From the NCBI RefSeq assembly GCF_001612945.1, contig NZ_BDBK01000015.1, positions 1-64,000 on the forward strand: DNA of 64,000 nt, given 5' to 3'. Source of the stretch: Nocardia inohanensis NBRC 100128 (GTDB lineage Bacteria; Actinomycetota; Actinomycetes; Mycobacteriales; Mycobacteriaceae). The position numbers were made by a program, and so were the translations under genes. The number at the start of each line of letters is the position of its first letter. The stretch's first letter is position 1. Under the pieces are notes generated by a model, which did no database searches, was not told the origin of the DNA, and saw only the letters and a program-made list of their open reading frames with translations. Below, piece by piece: positions 25,580-33,604 of this stretch.

Positions 25580-25655
25580 GTCCTGTTAGTTCTGTGGACT
25601 TCGGCCGTTTCCGCAGGTGGGAGCGTGCGGCGGCGTGGGGATGTACCTGGGGTGT

Positions 25656-25993
25656 CTCGAGGATGAACGGCGAACGGCTGTGGAGACAACCGGGCTGTAC
25701 ACATTCATCCTCGAGCCATCCTCGAGTTGCTCCCCCGTTCCGGGCCGGGTAGCCAACATCTGAGTGAAATCGGGGACAACTCGAGGATTCCTCGAGGAGC
25801 TGACAAGGACTCCTCGAGGAATCCACAGGGACAACTTCGCATCGGCCCAGGTCAGCCCTCGAGGATGAAGCAACCTGTGGGAACTGTGCACTACCGGTTG
25901 TGCACCCCTGTTAGTAGCGACCTGTGAGCGAATCGGTGGACAACAGTGGGAATCCTCGAGGAGTCCACAGGCATTCCTCGAGGACTCCTCGAG
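25656..25993. repeat. Array of ten CTCGAG palindromes in oriC
   Basis: CTCGAG begins at 25656, 25710, 25721, 25780, 25791, 25813, 25858, 25955, 25977 and 25988. Most extend to CCTCGAGGA. Neighbouring copies are spaced exactly 11 bp three times (25710-25721, 25780-25791, 25977-25988) and 22 bp twice (25791-25813, 25955-25977). Three copies (25813, 25955, 25988) are followed at +9 by the DnaA core TCCACA. Confidence 0.85.
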
Positions 25994-26058
25994 GAATCCA
26001 CAACCCCGGAAACGACAGATCCCCACGTCAGACGACGTGGGGACCTGTGGACTGTGGA

Positions 26059-27906
26059 TCAGCGCGAACGCTGTTTAATTCGGGCTGTTAGTTCTTGAAC
26101 CTGGTCGTACACCCGGCGGCGCTCGGTCATCTCCTTGCGCACCTTCTTCTCGGCGTACATGACCGTCGTGTGGTCGCGGCCGAAGGCCTGACCGATCTTG
26201 GGTAGGGATAGGTCGGTCAGTTCACGGCACAGGTACATGGCGATCTGCCGGGCCTGCGCCAGCGGCCGGGCCTTACCGGGGCCGGTCAGTTCTTCCAGCG
26301 TCGTATTGAAGTACTCCGCGGTCACGGCCATGATCGTGGCCGCGGTGATCTCCAGCGTGGCGGTGTCGGGCATCAGATCCCGCAGCACCACCTCGGCCAG
26401 CGACAGATCCAGCGGCTGCCCGTTCAGCGAGGCGAAGGCGGTCACGCGGATGAGCGCGCCCTCGAGCTCGCGGATATTGCGCTCCACCCGGCTGGCGATG
26501 AGTTCCAGCACGTCGTGCGGCACATCCAGGCGATCCATCCGCGCCTTCTTGCGCAGGATCGCGATGCGCGTCTCCAGCTCCGGCGGTTGCACATCGGTGA
26601 TCAGGCCCCACTCGAACCGGGTCCGTAGCCGCTCCTCCAGGGTGGCCAGCTGCTTGGGCGGCCGGTCGGAGGAGACCACGATCTGCTTGTTCGCGTTGTG
26701 GAGGGTGTTGAAGGTGTGGAAGAACTCCTCCTGGATGCCTTCCTTACCTTCGATGAACTGGATGTCGTCCACCAGCAGGATGTCGGTCTCCCGGTAGCGG
26801 CGCTTGAAGGCCACCTTCCGGTCGTCACGCAGCGAGTTGATGAAGTCGTTGGTGAATTCCTCGGTGGATACGTACTTCACCCGCATGCCCGGGAACAGTC
26901 GCTGGGCGTAGTGCCCGGCCGCGTGCAGCAGGTGTGTTTTGCCCAAACCCGAAGCGCCCCAAACGAATAACGGGTTGTAGGCCCGCGCCGGCGCTTCCGC
27001 GATGGCCACCGCGGCGGCGTGCGCGAAGCGGTTGGAGGCACCGATGACGAAGGTCTCGAAGGTGTACTTGGCGTTCAGGCTGCCCGAGGAGGACGGTGCG
27101 GGCTCGCGCTCGCGCTCGGGCGACTTGTTGAAGTAGGTCGGCCAGTTGTTGCGGACGTTCACCACCGGCTCGTCGTCGTGGTCGTCGTCCACCGGGCGGC
27201 GTGTGGTCGGACCCGACGGCATGGGCGGCTCGTCGTCCGGCTCCGGCGAGAACAGCGACTCCTGTCCCGGCGGCATGGCCGGGGCGCGATGGTTCTCGCG
27301 CCGCCGCGGCGGTTGCTGCGGCTCCGGAACCGGGACCGGCAACTCTTCGGCCATCTGCGGCTGCCCGTAATCGACCGGTGGATAAGCTTCGCGCTCGCCG
27401 TACTCCGCCGGGTACTCCTGTGGAGGGCTGTACTCGGGCTGTGGAATGTGGCGGGGGGCTTGGTATTCCGGCTGGGCCTGGTAATACGGCTGCTGGCGTT
27501 CCACCGGCGGGGGTGCCGGCTGGTAGCCGAGCGGGGCGTGTTCGGGCTCCCGGGGCCGTTCCGGACGAGATGTCATGCGGGCATGACGGGGCGCGTTCGG
27601 CGAACGGTCGACCGGGGAACTCTGCTGCGCGCGGATACGCACACCCAAACCCTCGACCTGTAGACCACGCCGTCCCAGCGAGCGCAGAATGGGCTCCCGG
27701 AGATCGCGTTCCACAACCTCCTGCGCCATCGTCCCGGGTACCGAGAGCAGGGCGAATCCCTGTGCGAAGGTGATCGGTTCGATGATTCCGAGCCAAGCCT
27801 TGTGAGCCTTGCTGACCGGCTGGATCTCCCCGTCGGCGGAGCCGCTCGCGAGTTCCGCGATCACCTCCGGCCAGACAGCGGTCAGCACATTCTGCTCGTC
27901 GTCCAC
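26059..27906 (-). CDS. dnaA: Chromosomal replication initiator protein DnaA
   Basis: 615 residues from GTG 27906 (GGAGGA 8 bases upstream), a start that gives MDDEQNVLTAVW; longer frames upstream do not resemble DnaA. Domain I is about 1-90; domain II is a long Pro/Gln/Glu/Tyr-rich linker (about 105-275); domain III is the AAA+ core with Walker A GASGLGKTH at about 315-323 and Walker B LLVDDIQF near 372; domain IV carries the DNA-binding signature GRDHTTVMYAEKKV near 572-586. DnaA binds the boxes in oriC and the pair upstream of its own gene. Confidence 0.97.
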   Translation of the reverse strand: MDDEQNVLTAVWPEVIAELASGSADGEIQPVSKAHKAWLGIIEPITFAQGFALLSVPGTMAQEVVERDLREPILRSLGRRGLQVEGLGVRIRAQQSSPVDRSPNAPRHARMTSRPERPREPEHAPLGYQPAPPPVERQQPYYQAQPEYQAPRHIPQPEYSPPQEYPAEYGEREAYPPVDYGQPQMAEELPVPVPEPQQPPRRRENHRAPAMPPGQESLFSPEPDDEPPMPSGPTTRRPVDDDHDDEPVVNVRNNWPTYFNKSPEREREPAPSSSGSLNAKYTFETFVIGASNRFAHAAAVAIAEAPARAYNPLFVWGASGLGKTHLLHAAGHYAQRLFPGMRVKYVSTEEFTNDFINSLRDDRKVAFKRRYRETDILLVDDIQFIEGKEGIQEEFFHTFNTLHNANKQIVVSSDRPPKQLATLEERLRTRFEWGLITDVQPPELETRIAILRKKARMDRLDVPHDVLELIASRVERNIRELEGALIRVTAFASLNGQPLDLSLAEVVLRDLMPDTATLEITAATIMAVTAEYFNTTLEELTGPGKARPLAQARQIAMYLCRELTDLSLPKIGQAFGRDHTTVMYAEKKVRKEMTERRRVYDQVQELTARIKQRSR

Positions 27907-28468
27907 GTACGTGGTCCTCCCCGGTGTAGGTCGATGCGGAGCAGACGATGAGCACTGCTCGGCTTTCCCCCGGTTAGGGCGTCGGCGAGGCACCGTCGGC
28001 CCTACGAATATGCCACTCCAGGGGTCTTTCCACACAATTATCCACAGATGTGGACAACCTGGGGATGCGCGTCGAATCGCGGCGTTTCCCCCGAATCGGA
28101 CCGGGACCTGCGGTGCATCAGCTAACAGCTGGCAAAAGCACTCGCGGTCTCCCAATTGCCTGGAATGGACCGTACACGAGACCCACCCCGCGACACGAAC
28201 CCCCAGGCAGCGGCGCGCGGTACTACACTCGAGCTCGCCACGACGGTGCTGATCAGCGGCGTGACGGGGATATCCAACCCCGAGTTTGATTCTCGTTCAC
28301 TGGGTAAGTACCCTTCTACAGTCACCCTATGGTGCGGTGGCGGCTGTTTGCTGCCCGTGCCGACAAGGGTATTGCGCCGGAGATTCCATCTGGATTCCCC
28401 GAGAGCACCGTTTCACCGAACAGACTTCGGGCGTCACCAGGCGTCCACCACTATGAGGAGTGTTGACC
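27907..28468. other. 562-base gene-free region between dnaA and rpmH
   Basis: It holds the divergent promoters of dnaA and rpmH. Two perfect DnaA boxes lie at 28038-28057. An additional CTCGAG is at 28228-28233, next to TACTACACT, a possible -10-like sequence. No protein-coding frame is convincing. A secondary origin-like or autoregulatory role is inferred. Confidence 0.55.
28038..28057. promoter_or_regulatory. Inverted pair of perfect DnaA boxes upstream of dnaA
   Basis: TTATCCACA (28038-28046) on the plus strand and TGTGGACAA (28049-28057), i.e. TTGTCCACA on the minus strand, separated by 2 bases. They lie about 130 bases upstream of the dnaA start, well placed for autoregulation. Confidence 0.75.
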
Positions 28469-28612
28469 GTGGCCAAGGGCAAGCGGACGTTCCAGCCGAA
28501 CAACCGTCGTCGGGCGCGCGTCCACGGCTTCCGTCTCCGGATGCGCACCCGTGCGGGCCGCGCCATCGTGTCGGCGCGCCGTGGCAAGGGCCGCGCCAAG
28601 CTGACCGCCTGA
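28469..28612 (+). CDS. rpmH: 50S ribosomal protein L34
   Basis: 47 residues, too small for most open-frame lists: MAKGKRTFQPNNRRRARVHG followed by FRLRMRTRAGRAIVSARRGKG and RAKLTA. This is the highly basic L34 of the large ribosomal subunit. GTG 28469 has GAGGAG 8 bases upstream; a TTG at 28463 is too close to it. It heads the conserved rpmH-rnpA-yidD-yidC block. Confidence 0.97.
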   Translation: MAKGKRTFQPNNRRRARVHGFRLRMRTRAGRAIVSARRGKGRAKLTA

Positions 28613-28724
28613 TTCGGTAATCCCCGAATGCGGCGCGAGACGCCCGGCTCGCCGAGGTGTCCACAGCTCGGCTCGCCGCTCGGTTCCCGAAACCTCATCC
28701 GACCGATAGTCACCGGACGCTCAG

Positions 28725-29126
28725 GTGCTGCCTGAGCCGTACCGGCTGCATCGGCGCACCGACTTCTCCCGGACGGTTCGCCAAGGCCGGCGGATCGGGA
28801 GACGGGATCTCGTTGTGCACGTACTGCTACACGACGAGCAGTCGAACCTCGCGGCACCATCCGTACGGGTGGGAGGCCCGCGCTTCGGCTTGATCGTCAG
28901 CAAGGCGGTGGGTCCAGCGGTGGTTCGCCACCGGGTGGCCCGCCGCCTGCGTCATATCTGCGCCGGCTTGGCGATCGACGTGCCCGAAGGCGCGGACATC
29001 GTGCTGCGCGCCCTGCCCGGTGCGGCCGACGCACCCTCGGCCGAACTGGAACGGCAGCTGCGGGCCGGACTGCGCAAACTCGGCGTGGTCACCGCCGAAC
29101 CTCATCCTTCCGGCAGCGAGTCGTGA
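28725..29126 (+). CDS. rnpA: Ribonuclease P protein component
   Basis: 133 residues; binds RNase P RNA to process tRNA 5' ends. The N-terminus LPEPYRLHRRTDFSRTVRQG and the RNR-like signature region (RFGLIVSKAVGPAVVRHRVARRLRH) are visible. GTG start. The last bases overlap the GTG start of yidD (GTGA). Confidence 0.95.
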   Translation: MLPEPYRLHRRTDFSRTVRQGRRIGRRDLVVHVLLHDEQSNLAAPSVRVGGPRFGLIVSKAVGPAVVRHRVARRLRHICAGLAIDVPEGADIVLRALPGAADAPSAELERQLRAGLRKLGVVTAEPHPSGSES

Positions 29127-29464
29127 ACGCCTTCCGCGCGGCGGTCCGCTTACCGGCCAAAGCTCTGATATTTCTCATCGAGCTGTATCGGACCTACATC
29201 TCCCCCACCCGCATGCCGACGTGCCGGTTCACCCCTACTTGTAGTGAGTACGCGGTGACGGCCTTGCGCACCCGTGGACTGTTCGTCGGGCTCGGACTGG
29301 CGACCGTCCGTTTGGCGAAATGTGCGCCCTGGCACCCTGGTGGGTGGGACCCCGTACCGGAGCCGCGTCGTGTTCGCGAAGAACAGGCGCGCCGGGACGC
29401 GGCATCAGCTTTTGAAGGGTCATCGCCCGCGGTGACCGGCGATACGAACGACGGGAGTGCATAG
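29123..29464 (+). CDS. yidD: Membrane protein insertion efficiency factor YidD
   Basis: 113 residues. The YidD family (DUF37/HlpA) is recognised by LIELYRTYISPTRMPTCRFTP, then TCSEYAVTAL and KCAPWHPGGWDPVP. An amphipathic N-terminal helix associates with the inner membrane and assists YidC. The C-terminal ~30 residues are a variable acidic tail. It is translationally coupled to rnpA, and yidC starts 4 bases after its stop. Confidence 0.94.
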   Translation: MNAFRAAVRLPAKALIFLIELYRTYISPTRMPTCRFTPTCSEYAVTALRTRGLFVGLGLATVRLAKCAPWHPGGWDPVPEPRRVREEQARRDAASAFEGSSPAVTGDTNDGSA

Positions 29465-29468
29465 CGCC

Positions 29469-30533
29469 GTGCTCGACTTCATCTATTACCCGGTGTCGGC
29501 CATTCTGTGGTTCTGGCATCGAGCGTTCGGGTTCGTGCTGGGCAAGGACAGTGGGTTCGCCTGGGCCCTGGCCGTGGTGTTCCTGGTGTTCACGCTGCGG
29601 CTCGTGCTCTACAAGCCGTTCGTGAAGCAGGTCCGCACCACCAAGCAGATGCAGGAGTTGCAGCCGCAGATCAAGGAACTACAGAAGAAGTACAAGAACG
29701 ATCGTCAGCAGATGACGGTCGAGATGCAGAAGCTCCAGAAGGAGCACGGCTTCAATCCGCTCATGGGCTGCCTGCCCGTCCTGCTCCAGGTGCCGGTGTT
29801 CCTCGGTCTGTTCCATGTGCTGCGCTCGTTCAACCGCACCGGCACCGGCATCGGCCAGCTGGGCATGACCCCGTACGACAACGCGCATACGCCGAACTAC
29901 ATCTTCTCCGCGGCGGACGTTCAGTCCTTCCTCACCGCACGGCTTTTCGGCGCTCCGCTCTCGGCGTACATCACCGAGCCGGCGAGCGTGCTGAACTCCT
30001 TCGCCGAGTACGGCGGTATTCCGAGCAAGGTGGCCATCGCGGCCGTCTCGATTCCGCTGATGATCATCGCCGGCCTGGCGACCCACTTCAACGCGCGCGC
30101 ATCGGTGCAGCGGCAGTCGCCCGAGGCACTGGCCAACCCGCAGGCCGCCATGATGAACAAGCTGGCGCTGTGGGTCTTCCCGCTCGGCGTGCTCGTCGGT
30201 GGTCCGTTCCTGCCCGTCGCCATCCTGATCTACTGGGTGTCCAACAACATCTGGACCTACGCGCAGCAGCATCTGGTGTTCGGCCGCATGGCTCAGGAAG
30301 AAGAGGCCAAGAAGGCCGCCGCGCTGGAGAAGCGCGCCGCCAATGCGCCCAAGCCGGGCGTGAAGCCGGTCGACGTGCGCAAGAAGCAGGCCGCCGATTC
30401 CACCCCGGGCGACAGCGCCGAGACGCCGAAGCAGGATGCTCCGCAGGCGTCGCAGAACGGCTCGAAGCAGACCGCCAAGAAGCAGCAGCGCTCCGGGAAC
30501 CGCGGGCGCGCGAACCAGAAGCGGCGTCGCTGA
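29469..30533 (+). CDS. yidC: Membrane protein insertase YidC
   Basis: About 354 residues. YidC inserts and folds inner-membrane proteins. Conserved helices: LDFIYYPVSAILWFWH, then SGFAWALAVVFLVFTLRL with the hydrophilic-groove Arg, a coiled region (TTKQMQELQPQIKELQKKYK), NPLMGCLPVLLQVPVFLGLF, and later helices to WVSNNIWTYAQQ. The C-terminal tail (about 280-354) is Lys/Ala-rich and disordered. GTG 29469 is preferred (ggag 11 bases upstream) over GTG 29457, which would overlap yidD. Confidence 0.94.
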   Translation: MLDFIYYPVSAILWFWHRAFGFVLGKDSGFAWALAVVFLVFTLRLVLYKPFVKQVRTTKQMQELQPQIKELQKKYKNDRQQMTVEMQKLQKEHGFNPLMGCLPVLLQVPVFLGLFHVLRSFNRTGTGIGQLGMTPYDNAHTPNYIFSAADVQSFLTARLFGAPLSAYITEPASVLNSFAEYGGIPSKVAIAAVSIPLMIIAGLATHFNARASVQRQSPEALANPQAAMMNKLALWVFPLGVLVGGPFLPVAILIYWVSNNIWTYAQQHLVFGRMAQEEEAKKAAALEKRAANAPKPGVKPVDVRKKQAADSTPGDSAETPKQDAPQASQNGSKQTAKKQQRSGNRGRANQKRRR

Positions 30534-30580
30534 GGACTTCTACGGCCTAGTGCCGACAACTCCAGATGAAGGACACAACA

Positions 30581-31117
30581 ATGACAGTTGAAACCGACGG
30601 AGGGGATCCCACTGTGACGGCTGCGCCGGCGGCGACCGAGTCCGCGAACGAGGCCGAGGAAGCGCTCATCGAAGAGGGCGAGATCGCGGGCGACTACCTG
30701 GAGCAGTTGCTCGACGTCCTGGATTTCGACGGCGATATCGACCTCGACGTGGAAGGCGATCGCGCGATCGTCAGCATCGACGGTGGGAAGGATCTGGCGA
30801 AGCTGGTCGGCCGTCGCGGCGAGGTCCTGGACGCGCTCCAGGAACTGACCCGGCTGGCCGTGCAGCAGTCGACCGGAGTGCGCAGCCGGCTCATGCTCGA
30901 TGTGGCGGGATGGCGCGCCAAGCGTCGTTCCGAGTTGGGCGCCATCGGTACCGAGGCGGCCAAGCGGGTGCTGGAAACCGGTGAGCGCGAGGTCCTCTCC
31001 CCCATGACCCCGTTCGAGCGCAAGATCGTGCACGACGCGGTGGCCGCGGTCGACGGCGTCGTCTCCGAGAGCGAAGGCGTGGAGCCGAACCGCCGCGTGG
31101 TGGTTCTCCCCGAGTGA
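30581..31117 (+). CDS. khpB: KhpB/Jag RNA-binding protein (KH and R3H domains)
   Basis: 178 residues. An acidic N-terminus leads to a KH-like domain with VGRRGEVLDALQELTRL (GxxG loop as GRRG) and an R3H domain with the Arg/His signature near TPFERKIVHDAVAAVDGVVSE. The family binds sRNA/mRNA and affects cell elongation. ATG 30581 has AAGGA 8 bases upstream; ATG 30566 lacks one. Positional match to Rv3920c. Confidence 0.92.
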   Translation: MTVETDGGDPTVTAAPAATESANEAEEALIEEGEIAGDYLEQLLDVLDFDGDIDLDVEGDRAIVSIDGGKDLAKLVGRRGEVLDALQELTRLAVQQSTGVRSRLMLDVAGWRAKRRSELGAIGTEAAKRVLETGEREVLSPMTPFERKIVHDAVAAVDGVVSESEGVEPNRRVVVLPE

Positions 31118-31156
31118 GATTCGGGCGGCGCGTGACACGCGCCCGGTGTTGAAGGC

Positions 31157-31188
31157 AGGGCCCCCGGGTCGAATAGACCGGGGGCCCT
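31157..31188 (+). terminator. GC-rich hairpin after khpB
   Basis: AGGGCCCCCGGGTC (31157-31170) pairs with GACCGGGGGCCCT (31176-31188) with one bulged base and loop GAATA. It may end the rpmH-khpB transcript before rsmG. Confidence 0.7.
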
Positions 31189-31221
31189 ACGCTTATCCAT
31201 GTCCCCCTCGGTCGGGGGTTC

Positions 31222-31235
31222 GGGGGCTGCGCCCC
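31222..31235. repeat. GGGGGCTGCGCCCC palindrome
   Basis: Member of the dispersed palindrome family, between khpB and rsmG, followed by TGAGG. Confidence 0.6.
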
Positions 31236-31273
31236 TGAGGAATCCAAAGAGTTGGGCAAGTCTGGTCGGAAGG

Positions 31274-31981
31274 ATGTTTCACGTGGAACCAGCCGCCGAG
31301 GTGACCCCTCCGGAACTCGTCGAGCCGCCGGCCGTTGCGTCGGTGGTTTTCGGTGACCGTCTGGAGATGGCCCGGGAGTACTACGCCGCGCTCGCGAGCG
31401 CCGGCGTGGAGCGCGGGCTGATCGGTCCGCGTGAAGTCCCCCGCCTCTGGGATCGCCACATCCTCAACTGCGCGGTGATCGGCGACCTGATGGCCGAGGG
31501 CGTCCGCGTGGTCGACATCGGCAGCGGCGCGGGGCTGCCGGGCATCCCCCTTGCGATCGCTCGCCCCGATCTCCGAATCACCTTGGTGGAGCCCCTCCTC
31601 CGCCGCACCGTCTTCCTCGCCGAGTTCGTCCAGTCGGTCGGGCTCGACAACATCACCGTCGTGCGCGGCCGAGCCGAGCAGCCGGGCGTGAAGAAGGAAG
31701 CCGGCGGCGCGGATGTCGTCACCTCCCGCGCGGTCGCTCCCCTGGCGAAGCTCGCCGGTTGGTCCATGCCCCTCGTCCGTGACCACGGACGGATGCTGGC
31801 GCTCAAGGGAATCAGCGCCGCCGAGGAGTTGGAGCGTGATCGCGACGAACTGACCAAGGCGGGCGCGGGCCATGCCGAAGTCTTCGAATGCGGTGCGGGA
31901 GTACTGGAGACGCCCACCTATGTGATCAGCGCCGAGAAGCTCCCCCGGGCGGAGCGCAAAGGCAAGTCCAAGCGCCGCTGA
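31274..31981 (+). CDS. rsmG: 16S rRNA (guanine527-N7)-methyltransferase RsmG
   Basis: 235 residues; methylates G527 of 16S rRNA with SAM. Motif I VVDIGSGAGLPGIPLA, LWDRHILNC upstream of it, LVEPLLRRTVFL, and SRAVAPLAKLAGWSMPL are characteristic. ATG 31274 begins inside a parS-like sequence (ATGTTTCACGTGGAACC = MFHVEP). GGAAGG directly abuts the ATG, so GTG 31283, 9 bases beyond it, is a possible true start. Confidence 0.93.
   Translation: MFHVEPAAEVTPPELVEPPAVASVVFGDRLEMAREYYAALASAGVERGLIGPREVPRLWDRHILNCAVIGDLMAEGVRVVDIGSGAGLPGIPLAIARPDLRITLVEPLLRRTVFLAEFVQSVGLDNITVVRGRAEQPGVKKEAGGADVVTSRAVAPLAKLAGWSMPLVRDHGRMLALKGISAAEELERDRDELTKAGAGHAEVFECGAGVLETPTYVISAEKLPRAERKGKSKRR
31275..31290. other. 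parS-like site 2, overlapping the rsmG start
   Basis: TGTTTCACGTGGAACC matches 14 of 16 parS positions and covers codons 1-6 of rsmG. Confidence 0.75.
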
Positions 31982-32009
31982 GCCCCCGGGCGGACAGCTT
32001 CCCGCTATC

Positions 32010-32023
32010 CGTCACTGTGACAG
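32010..32023. promoter_or_regulatory. Palindrome CGTCACTGTGACAG downstream of rsmG
   Basis: The 11-bp perfect palindrome GTCACTGTGAC recurs at 34651-34664 on the other side of parAB. Possible operator; binder unknown. Confidence 0.35.
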
Positions 32024-32039
32024 CACCATTGGTTGAGAC

Positions 32040-32072
32040 ACGACCCCGCCTGATGGCGGGGTCGTTTCTTTT
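32040..32072 (+). terminator. Rho-independent terminator after rsmG
   Basis: ACGACCCCGCC (32040-32050) and GGCGGGGTCGT (32055-32065) form an 11-bp stem with loop TGAT, followed by TTCTTTT. Confidence 0.92.
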
Positions 32073-32147
32073 CCGGATGGCGCATGGCGGAGAAGCTGGG
32101 CACGGTGGGGGCTCGGGGCGCTGGGGCCGGCGCCGCTTCGAGGGTCC

Positions 32148-32161
32148 GGGGGCGAAGCCCC
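32148..32161. repeat. GGGGGCGAAGCCCC palindrome
   Basis: Family member upstream of parA, followed by TGAGGCTCCGGGG. Confidence 0.6.
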
Positions 32162-32183
32162 TGAGGCTCCGGGGAGTCGGCAA

Positions 32184-32199
32184 TGTTTCCCGTGAAACA
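32184..32199. other. parS-like site 3
   Basis: TGTTTCCCGTGAAACA matches 15 of 16 parS positions (A to C in the left arm). It lies about 320 bases upstream of parA. Confidence 0.82.
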
Positions 32200-32516
32200 T
32201 GACCAAGATCGCGTAACCCCACCGGTATTCGTTTCAGGCTGGTTGAATTCGCGTGTCGCAGCGAGTTCCTCGCGGTTCAACTTCCGTATTGTGTCCCGTA
32301 CTGGCAAGCTAGTGATCGTCGAGCGTGAGCGCAGACTTGCGATGCCCGGCACCGGCTCGAAATCGGCTGGCACTCAGCTGGGGAACGGCTTCGGAATGGG
32401 TATCGATCTAGCACCTCGCACCTTCTCGGTAACTACGCAGCGTTGCGCGCTGCTGCCAGAGTGCGCGGATTTCCGCTCGACCACGTGTCTTTGAGTTCTC
32501 GCGGTTAGGAGCCTGT

Positions 32517-33539
32517 ATGTCCAACGGTCCGGCGAATGTTTCACGGGAAACAACGTCCCGGGTGCCCGGCATGCTCGATGGCGGATCCTTCGATGTGGAG
32601 GAGTTCAGCCGCACCCCGTTCGGGAACATCTCCGCCAGCGAGACCCCGATCGCGGCCGAGGCGCAGCGCGCCAGCCAGGTCCTGCACCCGGGCAACGCCA
32701 CCATCCCCCGTCCGAAGGAACAGCGCATCTTCACCATCGCCAATCAGAAGGGCGGCGTGGGTAAGACCACCACGACCGTGAACCTGGCGGCGGCGCTGGC
32801 GATCCAGGGCATGCGGGTGCTCGTCATCGATCTGGATCCGCAGGGCAATGCCAGCACCGCGCTGGGCATCCCCCACCACTCCGGCATCCCGTCCAGCTAC
32901 GAACTGCTCATCGGCGAATGCTCGGTCAAGGACGCCATCCAGCAGAGCCCGCACAACGACAAGCTGATGTGCATCCCGGCCACCATCGACCTGGCCGGCG
33001 CCGAGATCGAACTCGTCTCCATGGTCGCCCGCGAAGGCCGATTGAAGACCGCCATCCAAGAAGCCAACCTCGCCGGGTACGACATCGACTACGTGATGAT
33101 CGACTGCCCGCCGTCGCTCGGTCTGCTCACCGTCAATGCGATGGTGGCCGCCAAGGAAGTCCTGATCCCCATCCAATGCGAGTACTACGCACTCGAGGGC
33201 GTGGGTCAGCTGCTCCGCAATATCGGTCTGGTGCAGGCGCACCTGAACCCCGAATTGCATGTCTCCACCGTCGTTCTCACCATGTACGACGGCCGCACCA
33301 AGCTCGCCGATCAGGTGGCCGAGGAGGTGCGCGGCCACTTCGGTGAAGCGGTGCTGCGCTCGGTCATCCCCCGCAGCGTCAAGGTTTCCGAGGCGCCGGG
33401 CTACGGCATGACCGTCCTCGATTACGATCCGGGTTCACGTGGCGCCATGAGCTATCTCGATGCCGGGCGTGAGATCGCGGCTCGTGCGGCGAGTCGTGCC
33501 GCGTCGGAGGAGACTCCCGACGCACAATCCGGTGTGTAG
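32517..33539 (+). CDS. parA: ParA/Soj chromosome-partitioning ATPase
   Basis: 340 residues. A deviant Walker A ATPase: KGGVGKTTTT near residues 79-88 (signature Lys in KGG), Walker A' VLVIDLDPQGN, and Walker B YVMIDCPPSLGLL. A ~70-residue N-terminal extension precedes the ATPase domain. ParA segregates origins together with ParB-parS. AGGA lies 6 bases before the ATG at 32517. A parS-like site lies within codons 7-12. Confidence 0.96.
   Translation: MSNGPANVSRETTSRVPGMLDGGSFDVEEFSRTPFGNISASETPIAAEAQRASQVLHPGNATIPRPKEQRIFTIANQKGGVGKTTTTVNLAAALAIQGMRVLVIDLDPQGNASTALGIPHHSGIPSSYELLIGECSVKDAIQQSPHNDKLMCIPATIDLAGAEIELVSMVAREGRLKTAIQEANLAGYDIDYVMIDCPPSLGLLTVNAMVAAKEVLIPIQCEYYALEGVGQLLRNIGLVQAHLNPELHVSTVVLTMYDGRTKLADQVAEEVRGHFGEAVLRSVIPRSVKVSEAPGYGMTVLDYDPGSRGAMSYLDAGREIAARAASRAASEETPDAQSGV
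32537..32552. other. parS-like site 4, inside parA
   Basis: TGTTTCACGGGAAACA matches 15 of 16 parS positions (T to G in the right arm) and encodes part of the ParA N-terminal extension. Confidence 0.82.
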
Positions 33540-33604
33540 TTCAAAAGTTTTCGCAGTGAGAGTGTTCGGGTGTGGTGGACAAGGAAAGGCGGGTCGGTAA
33601 GCCG

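Larger units (their letters stand above)
25262..26058. other. oriC: Chromosomal replication origin oriC (dnaN-dnaA intergenic region)
   Basis: About 800 bases between divergently read regions of dnaN and dnaA (both minus strand). It holds an AT-rich tract (about 25531-25580), at least seven DnaA-box cores TCCACA/TGTGGA (25593, 25679, 25822, 25964, 25997, 26046, 26053), a near-consensus box GGTGGACAA (25935-25943), and ten CTCGAG palindromes (25656-25993). DnaA boxes here are mostly degenerate in their first two bases, as in mycobacterial oriC. The dnaN promoter is expected near 25262-25380. Confidence 0.9.
31982..32516. other. 535-base gene-free region upstream of parA
   Basis: It contains the GTCACTGTGAC palindrome (32010-32023), a strong terminator (32040-32072), a GGGGGCGAAGCCCC palindrome (32148-32161), a parS-like site (32184-32199), and the parAB promoter region. 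A 103-codon open frame (32183-32494) starts in the parS-like site but has no recognisable protein character. Confidence 0.55.

Noticed and set aside
25600..26060. CRISPR-like interpretation of the oriC repeat array
   Set aside because: Repeats are 6-10 bp palindromes with spacings of 11 to about 100 bases and no constant spacers; no cas genes.
32183..32494. 103-codon frame starting in the parS-like site
   Set aside because: No homologous look, no ribosome-binding site; lies in the parA promoter region.
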